60,849 nucleotides of DNA from Dimargaris cristalligena (Eukaryota; Kickxellomycota; Dimargaritomycetes; Dimargaritales; Dimargaritaceae). Each line of letters opens with the position of its first letter. Position 1 is the first letter of the stretch. The DNA lies in NCBI GenBank assembly GCA_027576995.1, contig JANBQC010000094.1, forward strand, positions 1 to 60,849, in the 5' to 3' direction. The translations under genes were made by a program, and so were the position numbers. This document shows, piece by piece, positions 33,428 through 45,824 of this stretch. The notes below the pieces were generated by a model that was given only the letters and a program-made list of their open reading frames with translations, made no database searches and was not told the origin of the DNA.

Positions 33428-36400
33428 GAATGTGTGTGTGTGTGTGTGTGTGCGTGTGGGGGGAGGGAGGGGTGTGTGGGTGTATGGGGTAATTGAAAAA
33501 AGGAAGTATTTGAGTTAATGAGGAATAGAGTGGTAAGCTTAGTACACTTGTCTAAAAATTTTATAAGGGCTAGTATCTTATAGGGCCAAACACTTTGGGA
33601 GATAGTTGAAGATGAACCGATATTATAGGCGTTAAATAGAAGTCAGTTAGTTAGAAGGGGTATCAATTAGATTCGGAATGAGTCGGTGAATAAACAAAAG
33701 GAGGGGAAGGGTAAGAGGGCAAGTCGAATAGAATCAGTAGAGCACGGCCAAAGCAACAAAAGAAAAGAGGAGGCAGGTCCGTAAAACTAGGGGTGTTGCC
33801 GTCGTACAATGGAACAGTGGTCGAAGTTTAGTACGGCGGGACAAGGGTAATGATAGGCCGGCGAGAAATAAAGGGGGAAATTACTTGCGGTAGTAAATGT
33901 CGCCCTAATGAACAGAGTTGGTGGTAATAGCGGTGGAGGAGAGGAATAGACCAGTCGTCAACAAAAATCAATCATGGAGTGAATGTGGAAGGGCGTTCAG
34001 CTGAATTCCCAGTTCAAAGAGGAACTGGGGGGGTTTATATATTTACACACCGGAGAGTGAAATTGGACTGTCTCTTCCTCCTGCTCCCCTGTGAATCCTG
34101 CGAGATCTAATGAACAGGGAAATTGGCCGATGGACCAAAAAGATCTTGGGGGAGGGAGGCCGCAAAAAAAAGGGGGGGGTGCCAATCCCCATGACAATGA
34201 AAGAGCGAGAGAGGGCAATAGAGAGAGGGGTAGTGGCTAGATCTAGGAGTAGGCCAATTGGCCTTGGCCACACCCTCCCCCCCCCTTTATTCCTTCGCCC
34301 ATTGAGTCGGCCCTTAAAGAAGAGGGTGGTCGAATGATAAGGCGTTCAAGAGACGGGGTCCCTCTTACCAATTGGTCGTGGTGGAAGCGAACAATAAAAG
34401 GCGGCGATATGGTTGCTGGGCCTCAATGTCGAAGAGCAAGGGGGGCCCGATCGGGTGTCTTGGTTTAACCGATTAAATAATAGGTCACAGACGCGGTACC
34501 GCCCAACCACAGTGGCCGTCGGCTTATTCAAGGCAACGAGCCACATCCGCCTCCGCCCTCTTACACACTCCGTCCCCCCCCCTTCACCCCATTCCACCAT
34601 TTTACTCTGCCTTCGAGCCATTATATTCCTACAGCCGAGTGGTTTGCCCAAACCGCTTGGCGATAACGCACTGCCGTCTGGGGCTGAAAATGGACCTATT
34701 CCTAGAAGCCGCGGCTGCGTCGAATCGGCGAATATACAACGCCTCTGCCTCCCCCATGCCGTTTCTTCCGCAAAGTGCCCCCCCCCCCTCTGACCATATC
34801 CCCTCCCCCTCAAATTTCCACCACTCCGAATTGGCCATTACGCTATCATAGGGGATCATGGTTGTCCATACTTTGTCTGTTCTAGAGTATAATTGACATT
34901 CCCCGCCCGCTTATACCCTCCGTCTAGGAACAGGCATGGATAATGTTGAATTGCCCGCATGGATTCGGATATTCAAACGGTCGAGCAGTAGTAAAAAGGA
35001 GGAGGGAGATGCAGGCAATCGATCACCACCCCACTGAATTAGTGCTGCATGCATGATGTCGGGTATCTGGGACTGTATAAACCTTTAAGCAAGAGCGACT
35101 TGTGGTTCATTTACTTCACTCGCTGACGACTTGTATATTGGATGGGCCCAGCTGGCTTGACCCTCTGGTTCTATCTTCTACCTAAAGTACACCGGAACCC
35201 CATAATAATACCTATACATCTGTGGGTATGCCGGGGGGGGGGTCGACATCCAGAATACGGTTATTAAGGCCGCCGTGCACCTAATTTACTTGCCTGACCC
35301 TTGAATAAGCCGCGGAATTTTAGCGAAGTAGTTGGCGATTTGCCCTATCTAATGAAGTTTCTGCAATGGGGTGATAGAATGGAAGGAGATTCCGACTATA
35401 TAGGGACATATACTGTATAGGTGAGAACGGTCAGCCCTACTCAGAGGTTAGTCGTCCTCCCTTTTGAAACTCAATTAGATTATTCCGTCGATTCTCACCG
35501 GTCTGTTGGACTTCTGGTGGAAAAAATAATAATTGAAAGGCCATTTACCGATATTGTCAATCGGAACATTAATTCTTTGCCCTGCATTTTGCATGGTCTT
35601 TGCTTACTAACCAACCTCTTCATTATGCGGCTGACTAGGTTTAGCCCACGAAAACCGTGTTAGGAAAGGGTAGGAAAAGAAACGCCCTAAACCCTGGATC
35701 TAGAATATACTGGGACGGCGTTAGATGCCCCCCCGCCTCACTCCTCAAAATTCCACAACTGGGGTTAAGAGTAAGACTCTGCATCAAATATAATTCCCTA
35801 CTGCTAATGAACGACCTCCACCCAGTGCACTTTGGAACATATTATAGGGTAGTACTTACGTATTGGTTTTTTTTAAGATTCCTTGCGAGGAATAAAGTGA
35901 GTATTGTTCCTGTCGAGGCGACTTGCTTGGTGGTAACAGTACCAGCCTACTGGCGACTTTAGCGTTCATGTGTGAGTGTGTGTGCCTGTATTCCTATTTT
36001 TTTTTTGCCGTTTTATTCTCCTTTACATCCGTATCGGCTCATCTCCGACCCTTGGATAAGAGGATAAGGGCGTCCTCCTCCATCCCAACAACCTCCGGCC
36101 TGTCCCTTTTCTAATTGAAATAGCGAATCGGGAATCTGTGTAACCCAGCCGTTTCAAACTCAGCCAACAATGTATGTCCCCTCGATTTCATTTTCCCCGC
36201 CCCAGTATTTGCGTTGGCCGAATGGGTTTAAATTGTTCCCACTCTCCCCCTTCCCCAATATGGCCATGGACCTATATTGGTTGCCTCGGACAGCCGGGGG
36301 GTCGTCACCAGCACAAAAAAAATCCAAATTGGGGCTTTACGACCACCATGCCATAGTCCATAGCTATCTCAGTCACACTACACTCCGAACCCCAGGATCT

Positions 36401-36493
36401 TCGCCTTGAATCACAAAAAAAAATGAAAAAGAAACGAAACTACGCGGGAAACTAATCTGTTTGACATGGGTTTGGTACATTGAGGTTTATCAC
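33428..36493. other. spacer, promoter side of the HSF-type gene
   Basis: Purine-rich and pyrimidine-rich runs (33900-34330, 34560-34600, 34785-34815). Frames at 34346-34859 occur on both strands with low-complexity content and are not supported as genes. Confidence 0.35.
33431..33460. repeat. GT/CA dinucleotide microsatellite in the 5' UTR of the HSF-type gene
   Basis: About 12 GT units immediately upstream of the ATG. Confidence 0.9.
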
Positions 36494-37200
36494 ATGGGCG
36501 GGCCAGCACCCTTAATGGTGGTGTTGGTATATAGCGTCCAAGTCCCCAACTATGAAGGCATGCGAATCTCGGTCAATAGATATGGAATTCCTCTTCTGCG
36601 AAATTCTAGAAGAATAAAGGTGGCAAATGGCCCCATGTGAATTCGATACTATTTACTCTATCCTGGACCATATATGCCGGCCAATAGTGCCTAATACACT
36701 TGGGTAATAGAACTGGCTAGTTTATATTAAAGACGTTCTAGAAATTTGACTATATTCGGGTTAATGGGGCTCAAATTTAGGTGTCTGGAGAATCTGATGC
36801 ACCCATCACATCTTTTAATACATACGCGGCCGTTCTTTTTCAGGGGTTTGGCTCCTCTCCTAGATATCTTTGCTCTCGAGGGTTATATCGACATATTTCT
36901 GCTCATACCGGAGGTTCCACTAACTTATATCTGTACATTGACTGCTACCGAAAACCAAGGTCAATTCAGCCATCTCTAGGAACTATCCAGGGTTTTTTTG
37001 TAACGAAAACCATAAATCTCATAAGTGGAGAAAGTGTCCCTAGACCAGTATTCCCCCAAGTAGAATATCTACTGTCGTTCGACGCCTACCTCTCTAGGAC
37101 AATGGTCCTCCGCAGGAGTAATGGCACGATTCGTTTAGCTATAGAATTAAAGATTTTTATGCCAAGACCCGCGGTTATAATACAGACTTCTTGGATATAA
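36494..37200 (+). CDS. candidate two-exon orphan gene
   Basis: Exon 1 from the ATG at 36494 (MGGPAPLMVVLVYSVQVPNY...) runs to an AAG before GTGGCA at about 36622. Exon 2 begins after AATTTAG at 36781, and the junction is in phase 0. It encodes about 139 further residues, such as APITSFNTYAAVLFQGFGSS and YLYIDCYRKPRSIQPS, to a TAA at 37200. I know no family for it. The reading depends on one inferred intron with a non-standard donor (GTGGCA), so this is tentative. It could also be a relic. Confidence 0.3.
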
Positions 37201-37509
37201 AAGGAGTACGAAAAAAAAACTAGCAAATTAAAAACGAAACCCTTATTATGGTATGGCGACATTATCATTTTTAAATGGAAGCCTAGTATACCGAATGTAG
37301 ACGCCAATTTGGGGTGCCTACCCCACTCTTGACAACGCCGGCCTAGCGAACGAGGTGGAGGGGGGGGGGTGTAGGTCGCCCAGTTTGTATACTCGCCCCC
37401 CTTTTCCGGATATACTACATGCTAAAGTCGTTGAGGCCCGTCCGTTGAGGAAGACCCAACGACAAATCGGATAGAGGAGAACAATATCGTGACCACATTG
37501 ATTTTCCTT

Positions 37510-37526
37510 ATATATATATATATATC
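37510..37526. repeat. TA dinucleotide microsatellite
   Basis: Eight or more TA units. Confidence 0.9.
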
Positions 37527-38721
37527 TGCGCCTATTTCCATTTCGGCCTCTTGGCTGGCGAATAAGTGACCCTGTATTATTATTCACAGAAAGAGACCCG
37601 AGCCAAGAGTAGTAGCATTTATCCGTCTCGTTGGGGATTTATCGAGTAGAGCGGAGAGAAAAGGTGAGGAGAGAGAGATAAAGAGAGGAAGGGAGGGGCC
37701 TGACTCCCTTTCCTTTACTATTTTGGCCGATGTTACGGAATCACAGGAACCAATAGAAATGCCGGGGACTCGATCACCAAGCCCATTGGAGAGATTAAGG
37801 GGTGCTGGGCTACTGTGTAAAGCGATGAATAACTAAATCGAGTTGGGGGGCGTCATACTAAAGTACACTCGACAGTCCATAAACTAAGCGGTCCATTTCT
37901 TGGCGTCCGGTACTTGCTATCCGACCCTTACTCTATCATAAGCAAGCCGGCCTACTTCTTCGCATCCCCTTTTTCAATGGCGTTCTTTTATTGTAAAGAT
38001 GTTGGTGTGTAGGCCCATCCGGCCCACCAAGGCCCCGGGCCATCTGGTCAAAGCACACTGGCCCCTTTGCCATGGCCAATGGAAACTGTAGTTGCGCCAA
38101 GCCCCCCATAAAAGTATTATCCTCGACCTCCCTTTCGATTGCGTTTGTCATCTTACCCCTCCTCTCCTCCCCGCATCCCTTCGTCCTCCCATTTCCTGCT
38201 GGGCGGCGAACGTAAGGCCGTACCTGTCCATCAATTTTTTAAATTAAAAACCATGTAACTTTAACGGGTAGACCTATTTCTACCAACCGTCCTTGAGGCC
38301 AAACCACCGTAGCCGGACAACTCTGTTGAGCGCTGCGTTAATGAGTAGTAGTTTACCAACTGCCCAGTCGTAGTGATAGATCCTGCTTCCTTTCCAGGGT
38401 TTAAAGCTGTATCGTACTGCCCGTATCACGGCACTCCTTCGCTATTCCTTGAAATGGGACTGAAGGTAACAGTAGGTCGAGTACTCTCCAGATTTCCAGG
38501 CCCAGTATAGAGATCCCTAGATTCACCGCATGGTTGTGCGTCTACAGCCCGAAGCAATCTCGTATAATCCAACTCAAATATGCATAAATATATATACACT
38601 ACCTGAGAGTGAATGGGTAGACATGTCAATAATAAGACGTTAGTATATTTTTAGGGCGATGCCCTTAGTATCCGCTTGATGCCCTTGGATAGCCAATCAA
38701 CTAAACATATCGGCTCAATTT

Positions 38722-38857
38722 GGGTGAAATTCGGCCCAGCTGTATAAGGTTTTAAATGGGAAGTGTATGGGATAATATACGGGATATTTATTTTTAACCA
38801 GTCATATTTGCTTCATCCAACGGATTTTTCGTTATACAGCTCGGTTGAACCTCTCCC
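38722..38857 (+). mobile_element. 136-bp inverted-repeat element, copy M3
   Basis: GGGTGAAATTC on the left and GAACCTCTCCC on the right, flanked by ATTT on both sides (38718-38721 and 38858-38861). The flanks match each other but differ from those of other copies. Confidence 0.9.
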
Positions 38858-41800
38858 ATTTAAAAAACGGGGGGAAGCACTTCACAAATATCGTAGAGGG
38901 CAATCAAGCATTCCTAGGTGAGTCCTGTCACTCGCCACAGTCATTCCACTTGACCAACCCCCAACTGTCAAAGAGATGATGTGGAGGCTGACGCGTGGGT
39001 TAAATGAGCAGCAGCAGGGGGGAGGGACTGTGGCTATTTACATTTGTGGGGCTCTCTGTCGCTCGTTTGTGCCTACCCATATGGGTCACAACCCTGGGAG
39101 GTACCCCCCCTCCCCCCAAAGCTGAATGAGCCTTAACCCAATTGATAAAAGACCTGCAGGCTTGCCTAACTGTTAAAGATGATCCCCACCGGTCCACACT
39201 CGTTATAGTCTCGGCTATGTTTAATATCACTTTCTCCCTGATGGACAGCCCGGGGACGCGGGTTAATCCCACTAACCGGTTGAGCCATCCCTAAGCCCAA
39301 ATAGTTGACTGTTCCAACTATCTGATCGAGAATACACCCTCAAGTCAGGGCTCATTGCTATCTGTTCGCCCCTGTATGCCTTCGAATTTGTATAACGCCC
39401 GAGAGGTACTATGTAAATATGAACGCTTAGCTCGGAATAATTATTCCACCCCCTACTTCCGGATTTCTTTGGTATTCCCAAAATAATATGGCACTGCATA
39501 TCGAAAGGCTTTACCAGCACCTAAAAGGAGAGTGCCTTACATCCTGCCTACCACATTTTCCGTAAAGCGATCCGCCGGAATTACCATTATTATACTGTTC
39601 GCCAATATATACCAGCTATCCGCGGAGATAGCGGAAGTGCCGCCATTGTCGAAAAAGTATCACTTCACTTTTATCAACGGTTAGCTCGGGGGTTCAGCAT
39701 TGAGAATTCGCACTGTATTTACGCAGGCCTAGGTGTGGTTGAAACTCCTTCCTTCTCAATAGAGTAAACTACGATTGACGACTTCCTAAATATGTGGGGT
39801 GGACAGGAATATCATCTCATTTTTCGACAGTAAAGTAGATGTCGATTAACCAAAATCCTTACTTTGTTACCCTTGGTGGTCTCTGGGAATAACCGGTATG
39901 TCACCGATTGGGAATAACTGGCTATATTGAAAGAGCAGTTAGCGGAAGTCGAAGGGGTAAATATCAGATGCGTCGACACGTAGCTGATGCAGATATTACC
40001 GGTGGATACCAGCACCTTAATACGATCTATATATGGCTTCATACGAAGGGGTGGACTACCATTCTGAGCTTTTAAGGAGGTGTTCAAGAATTGCGAATGT
40101 TACTGCTAGAAATGTAGCCTTTAATATGGCTTTACCGAATTATGCGAATAGACGTACGGGCGGGCGCTTTTGAATGGATTTGCGGGAGTATAAACCTGAT
40201 TCACAACACTGTCTGGGAAGAGTTCACAGTTCCCAGGCACGTTAGGCCTATTAAACCAGTTCAGAGGGCTCGGCTATAGGAGAAAGCCCCTATATTCACC
40301 ATGGGCCATCAAAATTTACTTTCACCGTGGGCGTATATACTAAAAGGGTATTAGGCACCGTGTCTGGGTACTATAATGGGGCTTGTCGGAGGGTGTATTT
40401 AACTTTGGGAAAAACATAACACAGAGGAAATGTCCTCTATCTTGACAATAGCTGCCGGCTGTGAATATCATTTTTTGATGTCGCTAGTGGAACCCTCTGA
40501 ATGCCTCTATTTCTGCCGACTTTGGCCATTCAATTAAGTGTAGGGTACGATCATTTGTAAGTCATCCTGCCTATTTCAGTGAATGAAGGGAGATGGGTCA
40601 ACCGATTTACCCACATCTTTATGCTACTTCTGGGTGCCTTAATGAACGAACAAAAAAAAAGGTGTGCTAGTCAAAAATAGTTCCCTTGCTGACCCCATCT
40701 GCCTCCTAATCCTAGGTCACGGAAATCGTAATCGGATAGAGATAATGAAGGAAATGGAGTCAATTACAGTGTGCAAATCGGAGAGCAGACTGTGGCATGA
40801 GGAGCTACCCTTAGCCGTTCCCATTTCAATATCAATAGCCATAATCATATTTAGAGGTCTACCCCTCGCCATAGGGGTCCAATGTTGGAGGCTACAATAA
40901 TTTCATACTTTTAGCACTCTAATGCATACCTATGAAATATACCCATCGAAATTATATAGACAACTAGCAAATCTTGATTAGTCGATGAGAATCTAGTCTA
41001 AAAAGAGACTCGGGTTGATTGACCATAGTAGTAGGGGCCCAGTAAAAGACCGGGCCCATTATTAAAAAGATGGCAGCGATCCGCTTCACTAAGTGCAGTG
41101 ATGGGAGTAACAAGTGTGCAAAATATCGAACCATTGTATATTCTACTAAATATATGAGGGTTTTCACCAAGTTAGTGCAGGGGTATTTCGAAGGATCATT
41201 GGTATATTCCCGTTGGGTTCTACTTTCACGGCGCCAAGCCTGGGAATTCGGGCAGGGTCTGTGGACTCCTTTCCAAAGCGGCCTAACGTGGGCGGGCCCA
41301 GCTCCTAGCCGATATTCATAGAAACGTTAGTTGGATTCGAAGGGACAAATTCGGGGACGGGTGTGGCGGTGGAGCAGCAGCCAAGTAAATGGGAATACCA
41401 ATACACAGGGGGGAACAGTAGCGCGTGTCATAAAAAGTATTTACTTAATTCCCATCATCGGTAAAACATTGCAACTTGTAAAGTAATTTTGTCGAAGACT
41501 AGACGTAACCCAATTGGCCATTTCGAAATGGGCTTAGCTTGCAAAGAAGGGCAAATAGCAGACAGTCGTATATCCCGCCTTCAACCCGAATTTCAGATTG
41601 TTGTCATATTTTCGTAATAGCTTGCAACCCGAAAAAAATGGTCGTTGACCTTTCAATCAGGCAGGGTACTTACCAAAGGCATGGTGCCTTTTTCAAATTA
41701 AATACATTATTTCAAAATGTAGATGGGTTAGTATCATCAAAAATACCGACAATCGTCGATTTCACCATATTAACCACCGGCTAAACTAAATACTAGGCGC

Positions 41801-42451
41801 TCGGGCTTGTTTTTGAACCATTTGACAGCACCGCATAGGCGCTGAGCCAACGGATAGGTATAATGTCCAGCGAAGCTATTGATAATTCAGTAGAAATACC
41901 ATAAATTACCTGAAACAGAGTGCGGAGTGTTTATTGGGGAGATATGTATAATGTATTGTATTCAAATCAGAAGAGTACCAAAGTCGCCGGTATATACATA
42001 ATAATATAATAATGGTCAAGGGGTGTACTGATAGTTATAATCGAAGTATACCAAAAATAAACTATGGTTAACTGGCTGGACAATTTGTGGCATTGGAAAA
42101 GATCAAGAATGTAACTATGATTAAGGAATGTTAATAGGTTTGGTAGGTGATTCCACCACATATAGGAATTTCACAAAAGTACTGACAATTCGTAATAGTT
42201 AAGCCATTTTTATCACTCCAATTTATTTCTTGTTTATTTAAAACAACTTATGTATACCAAACAACTCCATATAGTAGCATATAGCTATAAACGTAAGTGC
42301 ATAAAAATTGTAACTGCCAGGTAAGAAGCCTATGGCCAGGTGAATGCGAGTCAATTTGACCAGTAAAGCAAATATAATAATGAATAAATATTGTAATAAA
42401 ATCACAGCAGCTGGTACCAGGGACACTGTTGACCTCTAACTAGGACTATTT

Positions 42452-43035
42452 TTACACCCAAATGTAGTGGGGCTTGGCCTTCCAGCAAAGACTGGCATAA
42501 ATACACATGTGTAAAACCACAGCTAACATGCAAAGAAGACTGACACACATTCCAATGGAGAAGGAATCCAGACTGAAGTGGTGAAGGGCATCAGCACTGG
42601 TGGTCATACAGCTGGTGGCTTGGTCCAATGGAGATGTCCCACAGCTGAATGTAAGCCCATTGAATTCATTGTGGCTGAGGGTGTGGTAAGTGTAAGTGAT
42701 TAAGGATGTATAATGAATCCAGGACAAAACAGATGTGATATCATCAGAATAGATCAAATTGCCACTATAGGTCAAAAAAATAGTAACAACCAGGGGGACC
42801 ATAGCTTGGGATATTCTGAGATTACGGAAAAGGGACCCATTTACCATTCCACAGGACAAGGCCACAATAACATGTAACAAATGTGCTGCCATGGGTAGCT
42901 GGGCAGAGACTACATAAGCACCAGTGCCAGTTACCAATCCAGAAAGTAGTAATACTTTGGATGGATTTGAGGTCACCAGATGATTAACAAGCTGACTCCA
43001 TGGGAACAGTCTGGGGCCAAACTTATTATTTTTGT
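42452..43035 (-). pseudogene. C-terminal fragment of an ABCG-type ABC transporter
   Basis: An open minus-strand frame of about 190 codons without its own start. It matches the end of the transmembrane domain of ABCG (white/PDR-like) half transporters: VLSWIHYTSLITYTYHTLSH, NEFNGLTFSCG with paired Cys, and a last membrane helix SFSIGMCVSLLCMLAVVLHM followed by a short tail. Nucleotide-binding motifs (Walker A, ABC signature) are absent. The frame is open up to about 43035, where the duplicated segment B begins, so the gene appears cut at that junction. The DNA is strikingly poor in CG, yet the frame has no stop. It could be a recent relic or a captured fragment carried in a repeat. Confidence 0.75.
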
Positions 43036-43044
43036 CTCTTTATG

Positions 43045-43960
43045 TTAGCTAATTCTCCTTTTCTTCATCTTTCCAACTTATACTTCCATTTGGTTTTCTG
43101 TTTATTATTGATGAAGTTATAGGTTGTCAAAATCAATAGTGATTTTAGTCTATGATGATTGACCACTTCATATCACTACTTTTATGCTATTGACTATCCT
43201 TTATAAACTGGGCTTGGGAATAACTAGCCTCTGGTGGATTCCTTCTTATAATTACACCATACAACTACTTAGTATGAATTCTTTTTATTAGGTTTATCAA
43301 TATCTAACATAAAGGAGGACTGGGAAGACTGTGTCTTCCAACCTTCCAATTTCTACATTTTACTTCCATTTAATATACTACCATAGTTTAGCCAGTAGGT
43401 CAATTTTTTCCCTATTGCAGGTTTTTTATGACCTACAATTATTGTAGTTTTATTCTTAGCTATAGTTATTTAGTCTAGTTGATTTCTTATATATACCTTA
43501 GTAGTATCCCCTCAGTTGAAGGGTCAAGTTAGTTTTGAGATAAATGAATAAATATATGTTTTAACTTTACCAGATGATACCAACAATTAACATTTTACCC
43601 AGTTTCATTATTGATTATCTTATTGCCACTACTCCTATTTATTTTACTTTCATTCACTTAGTTCAAAGTTGGGGTATCTCTGAGTACCAAATTGATCATA
43701 CCATTTAATTATAATATTTTTCTTATCAACCAATGATGTGAGATGGCAACATACAATGTGATGGACAACCAGATAATCAGCAGTGACTTCCCCAAGGCCA
43801 CCTCAGTCTCAACCCCCTCAAACCCAGCAAAGCCCAACCCTCCACAATATATAATGAAATATAGTGACCTGTCCAGTGGAAAGAAACTGGAGGTTCCCCC
43901 TCCTGCTGACACTCTTAAAGACAAACCAATGGAGCCCCTTAAATGGTTGGCAACACACCT
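43045..43960 (+). repeat. duplicated segment, copy B
   Basis: Matches 14390-15330 read on its minus strand. CG positions of copy A are TG or CA here. It ends where the LTR fragment begins. Confidence 0.8.
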
Positions 43961-44027
43961 GTACCTGATACTAGTAGCCTACTTAGCTGAGCCTAAGCCC
44001 CACCTACCATTAAAAGTCTATCCTTAG
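43743..44027 (+). pseudogene. hypothetical frame in segment B, running into LTR sequence
   Basis: 94 codons from ATG (MATYNVMDNQIISSDFPKAT). It is homologous to the frame in copy A up to about codon 75. The last about 20 codons are read from LTR DNA and are not original. Confidence 0.5.
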
Positions 44028-44065
44028 GACTCTTAATGGACTAAGAGCAGTTAACCTAAGTAACA
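43967..44065 (-). mobile_element. LTR fragment, copy 4 (5' end only)
   Basis: The reverse complement begins TGTTACTTAGGTTAACTGC and continues CTCTTAGTCC... and GGATAGACTTTTAATGG, like the first 100 bases of the LTRs at 12117 and 16246. The remaining part is missing, and segment B follows directly. Confidence 0.8.
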
Positions 44066-44284
44066 GTAACTAAGTCAAACCATTTTGGTAGAACAGATAA
44101 TCTGATCAATATATATGTTAAATGTAACCCAATATACTTTCAGTTAAGTGGGCCTTCCCCTAAACTCCATAAACCTGGGATAGGGTCTATGTCCAAGCAA
44201 TTCATCTGAAACCAAACCTCTAAGGATTAACCAACTCTTTAATACCATATGACCAATCTAAATTGGACAACTTGGATTGAATAT

Positions 44285-44416
44285 GGGAGAGATTCGGCCA
44301 CACTGTATTAAAAGGCATTGGATGAGGTAAATGCTACTAGTTAAATTAAATCACTCACCTATTGTCCCATACACATGCCTATTTTAACCCTTTAAAGCAG
44401 GGCGGAATTTCAACCC
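44285..44416 (-). mobile_element. 136-bp inverted-repeat element, copy M7
   Basis: Left end GGGAGAGATTCGG, right end GGAATTTCAACCC. ATAT lies on the left, but the right flank is TATT, so the duplication is imperfect. 132 bases, slightly diverged. Confidence 0.75.
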
Positions 44417-44840
44417 TATTAATTTAAAATGGTAAAGCTGTGATCGAATAGCTCAGATACCTTCATATCACCACTCCCCTTTATCCAATTGTGGTTTCTC
44501 TTTTGGGGACATGCCAAGCACCATCTTGGCGCTGCTGGACCTACCACCTAATAACTCGGTTTCACAGAAGGAGCCACCATTCTGGGTAAGGCACCTCTTG
44601 GTTTGTGGCGTCTTCCCTCATGTGCTTCTCAAGTCGTTGGGGTATTCTCCGATAGGCCATCGGGCTCTTATACCGAGCCCCACTTAATTCGCGCACCCCC
44701 AATGGTTTGTGTGATATATAACCAATTTTCTTCCTAGCCATATTCCTAGCCAGGCTTCTCCTGGTTTACAGAAAACAAATTCCCGTCCATCTCTTTTAAC
44801 TATTTTTCGTCTAAGCTTACAGCACATCTTATCCACAAAT

Positions 44841-45824
44841 ATGCCTCCGTGGCCCATTCGCATCGCCTTTAAGGCACTATTACTCTGGATATTAGCCCTG
44901 GTCCCCTATTGTTCTTCGATGTGGCGTAGCTTTGAACAACCGCCCAGGGGCTATTCGCCGTATCCAAAATTATCATGGACCTCCTCGCCAGCCTACGTCC
45001 CACAGGTCGGCTCTTATTTTTATGGAGATAGGTATGTAAGCCACCTTCAATTCGTTAGGGATACCAATAATGACAATACTTGGTTGAATTCGCCAACGAC
45101 CGGAGAAACGCCAGCAACTTTGTCGGATTTACTGCCCCCCTCGTTAGGGGCAGCCAATTATTATGACACCGGCCCATCCAGTGTGAGCTCTTCCGAAACT
45201 CAGGCCCGGAATGACGTTGGTCCGGAAACGATACCTAACTCCCAGTCTATCGACAGACCAAACTCTCCGGCACCTATCACTGGAGACGCCGAGGAACTGA
45301 ACGCAGTAATCAGCTCCCTGGTAACTAAAAAGGGTACGCTTCTCTTGGACGAAAGCCAAAGGTTATGTGAGATGTTATCCGACCTGGCCTTCCCCGTATC
45401 CCCTCGGGTAAGCAATGGTGGGGACAACCCCAGCCCCGTCCATGTGGCCCGCTCACAATTGTACGATATGTTTCGAATACATTTGGTCTACTTTCGGCAA
45501 TACATGGCTAAACACGGGTCTGTTTACAATAAATCCTTCGTGATTAGACTCAGTCATTATCTTAAAGGGAATGGGCGGGCTATGTCTAAGCCATCCATGG
45601 TTTACGGGTTGACTTGGGACAACGATGCTAACCAAGCCCAATTGCATTTCTTCACCGGCCGCCAGGGATACCGATGCAATGCGCTTACAAGTATCGGTAA
45701 ACCCGTGGATAGTACTATATCGCTCAAAGCAATTCCTCTAATAGAGGACACAGATACTACCTTTTACCTTCTCAATTATTTTATGACCATATACACCAAC
45801 CATAAGAAGAAGTCGTCCCGGTGA
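44841..45824 (+). CDS. hypothetical secreted protein
   Basis: Single exon, 327 residues from ATG 44841. Residues about 8-27 are a strong signal peptide core (IAFKALLLWILALVPYCSS). The middle (80-150) is Ser/Pro/Thr-rich. Residues about 150-320 look folded: a helical stretch (DAEELNAVISSLVTKKGTLL), then YDMFRIHLVYFRQYMAKHGS, HYLKGNGRAMSKPS, GLTWDNDANQAQLHFFTGRQ. The end is basic (NHKKKSSR). I recognise no family, so an orphan or lineage-specific secreted protein is likely. An AT-rich tail follows the stop. Confidence 0.7.
   Translation: MPPWPIRIAFKALLLWILALVPYCSSMWRSFEQPPRGYSPYPKLSWTSSPAYVPQVGSYFYGDRYVSHLQFVRDTNNDNTWLNSPTTGETPATLSDLLPPSLGAANYYDTGPSSVSSSETQARNDVGPETIPNSQSIDRPNSPAPITGDAEELNAVISSLVTKKGTLLLDESQRLCEMLSDLAFPVSPRVSNGGDNPSPVHVARSQLYDMFRIHLVYFRQYMAKHGSVYNKSFVIRLSHYLKGNGRAMSKPSMVYGLTWDNDANQAQLHFFTGRQGYRCNALTSIGKPVDSTISLKAIPLIEDTDTTFYLLNYFMTIYTNHKKKSSR

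Larger units (their letters stand above)
37201..42451. other. long gene-poor spacer
   Basis: Contains a TA microsatellite (37510-37526), a small ATG frame (37936-38151 minus, 71 residues, no family), an open fragment at 39000-39272 (minus) and one good copy of the 136-bp element (38722-38857). Otherwise AT-rich, with no gene seen. Confidence 0.4.

Noticed and set aside
32540..33496. 318-codon open frame on the plus strand
   Set aside because: Antisense to the HSF-type gene; the peptide is Val/Gly/Arg-rich, as expected from the complement of GC-rich codons.
34346..34859. Overlapping frames on both strands
   Set aside because: Low-complexity content on both strands with no conserved motif.
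39262..39290. tRNA A-box-like string on the minus strand (TGGCTCAACCGG)
   Set aside because: No B box and no acceptor stem.
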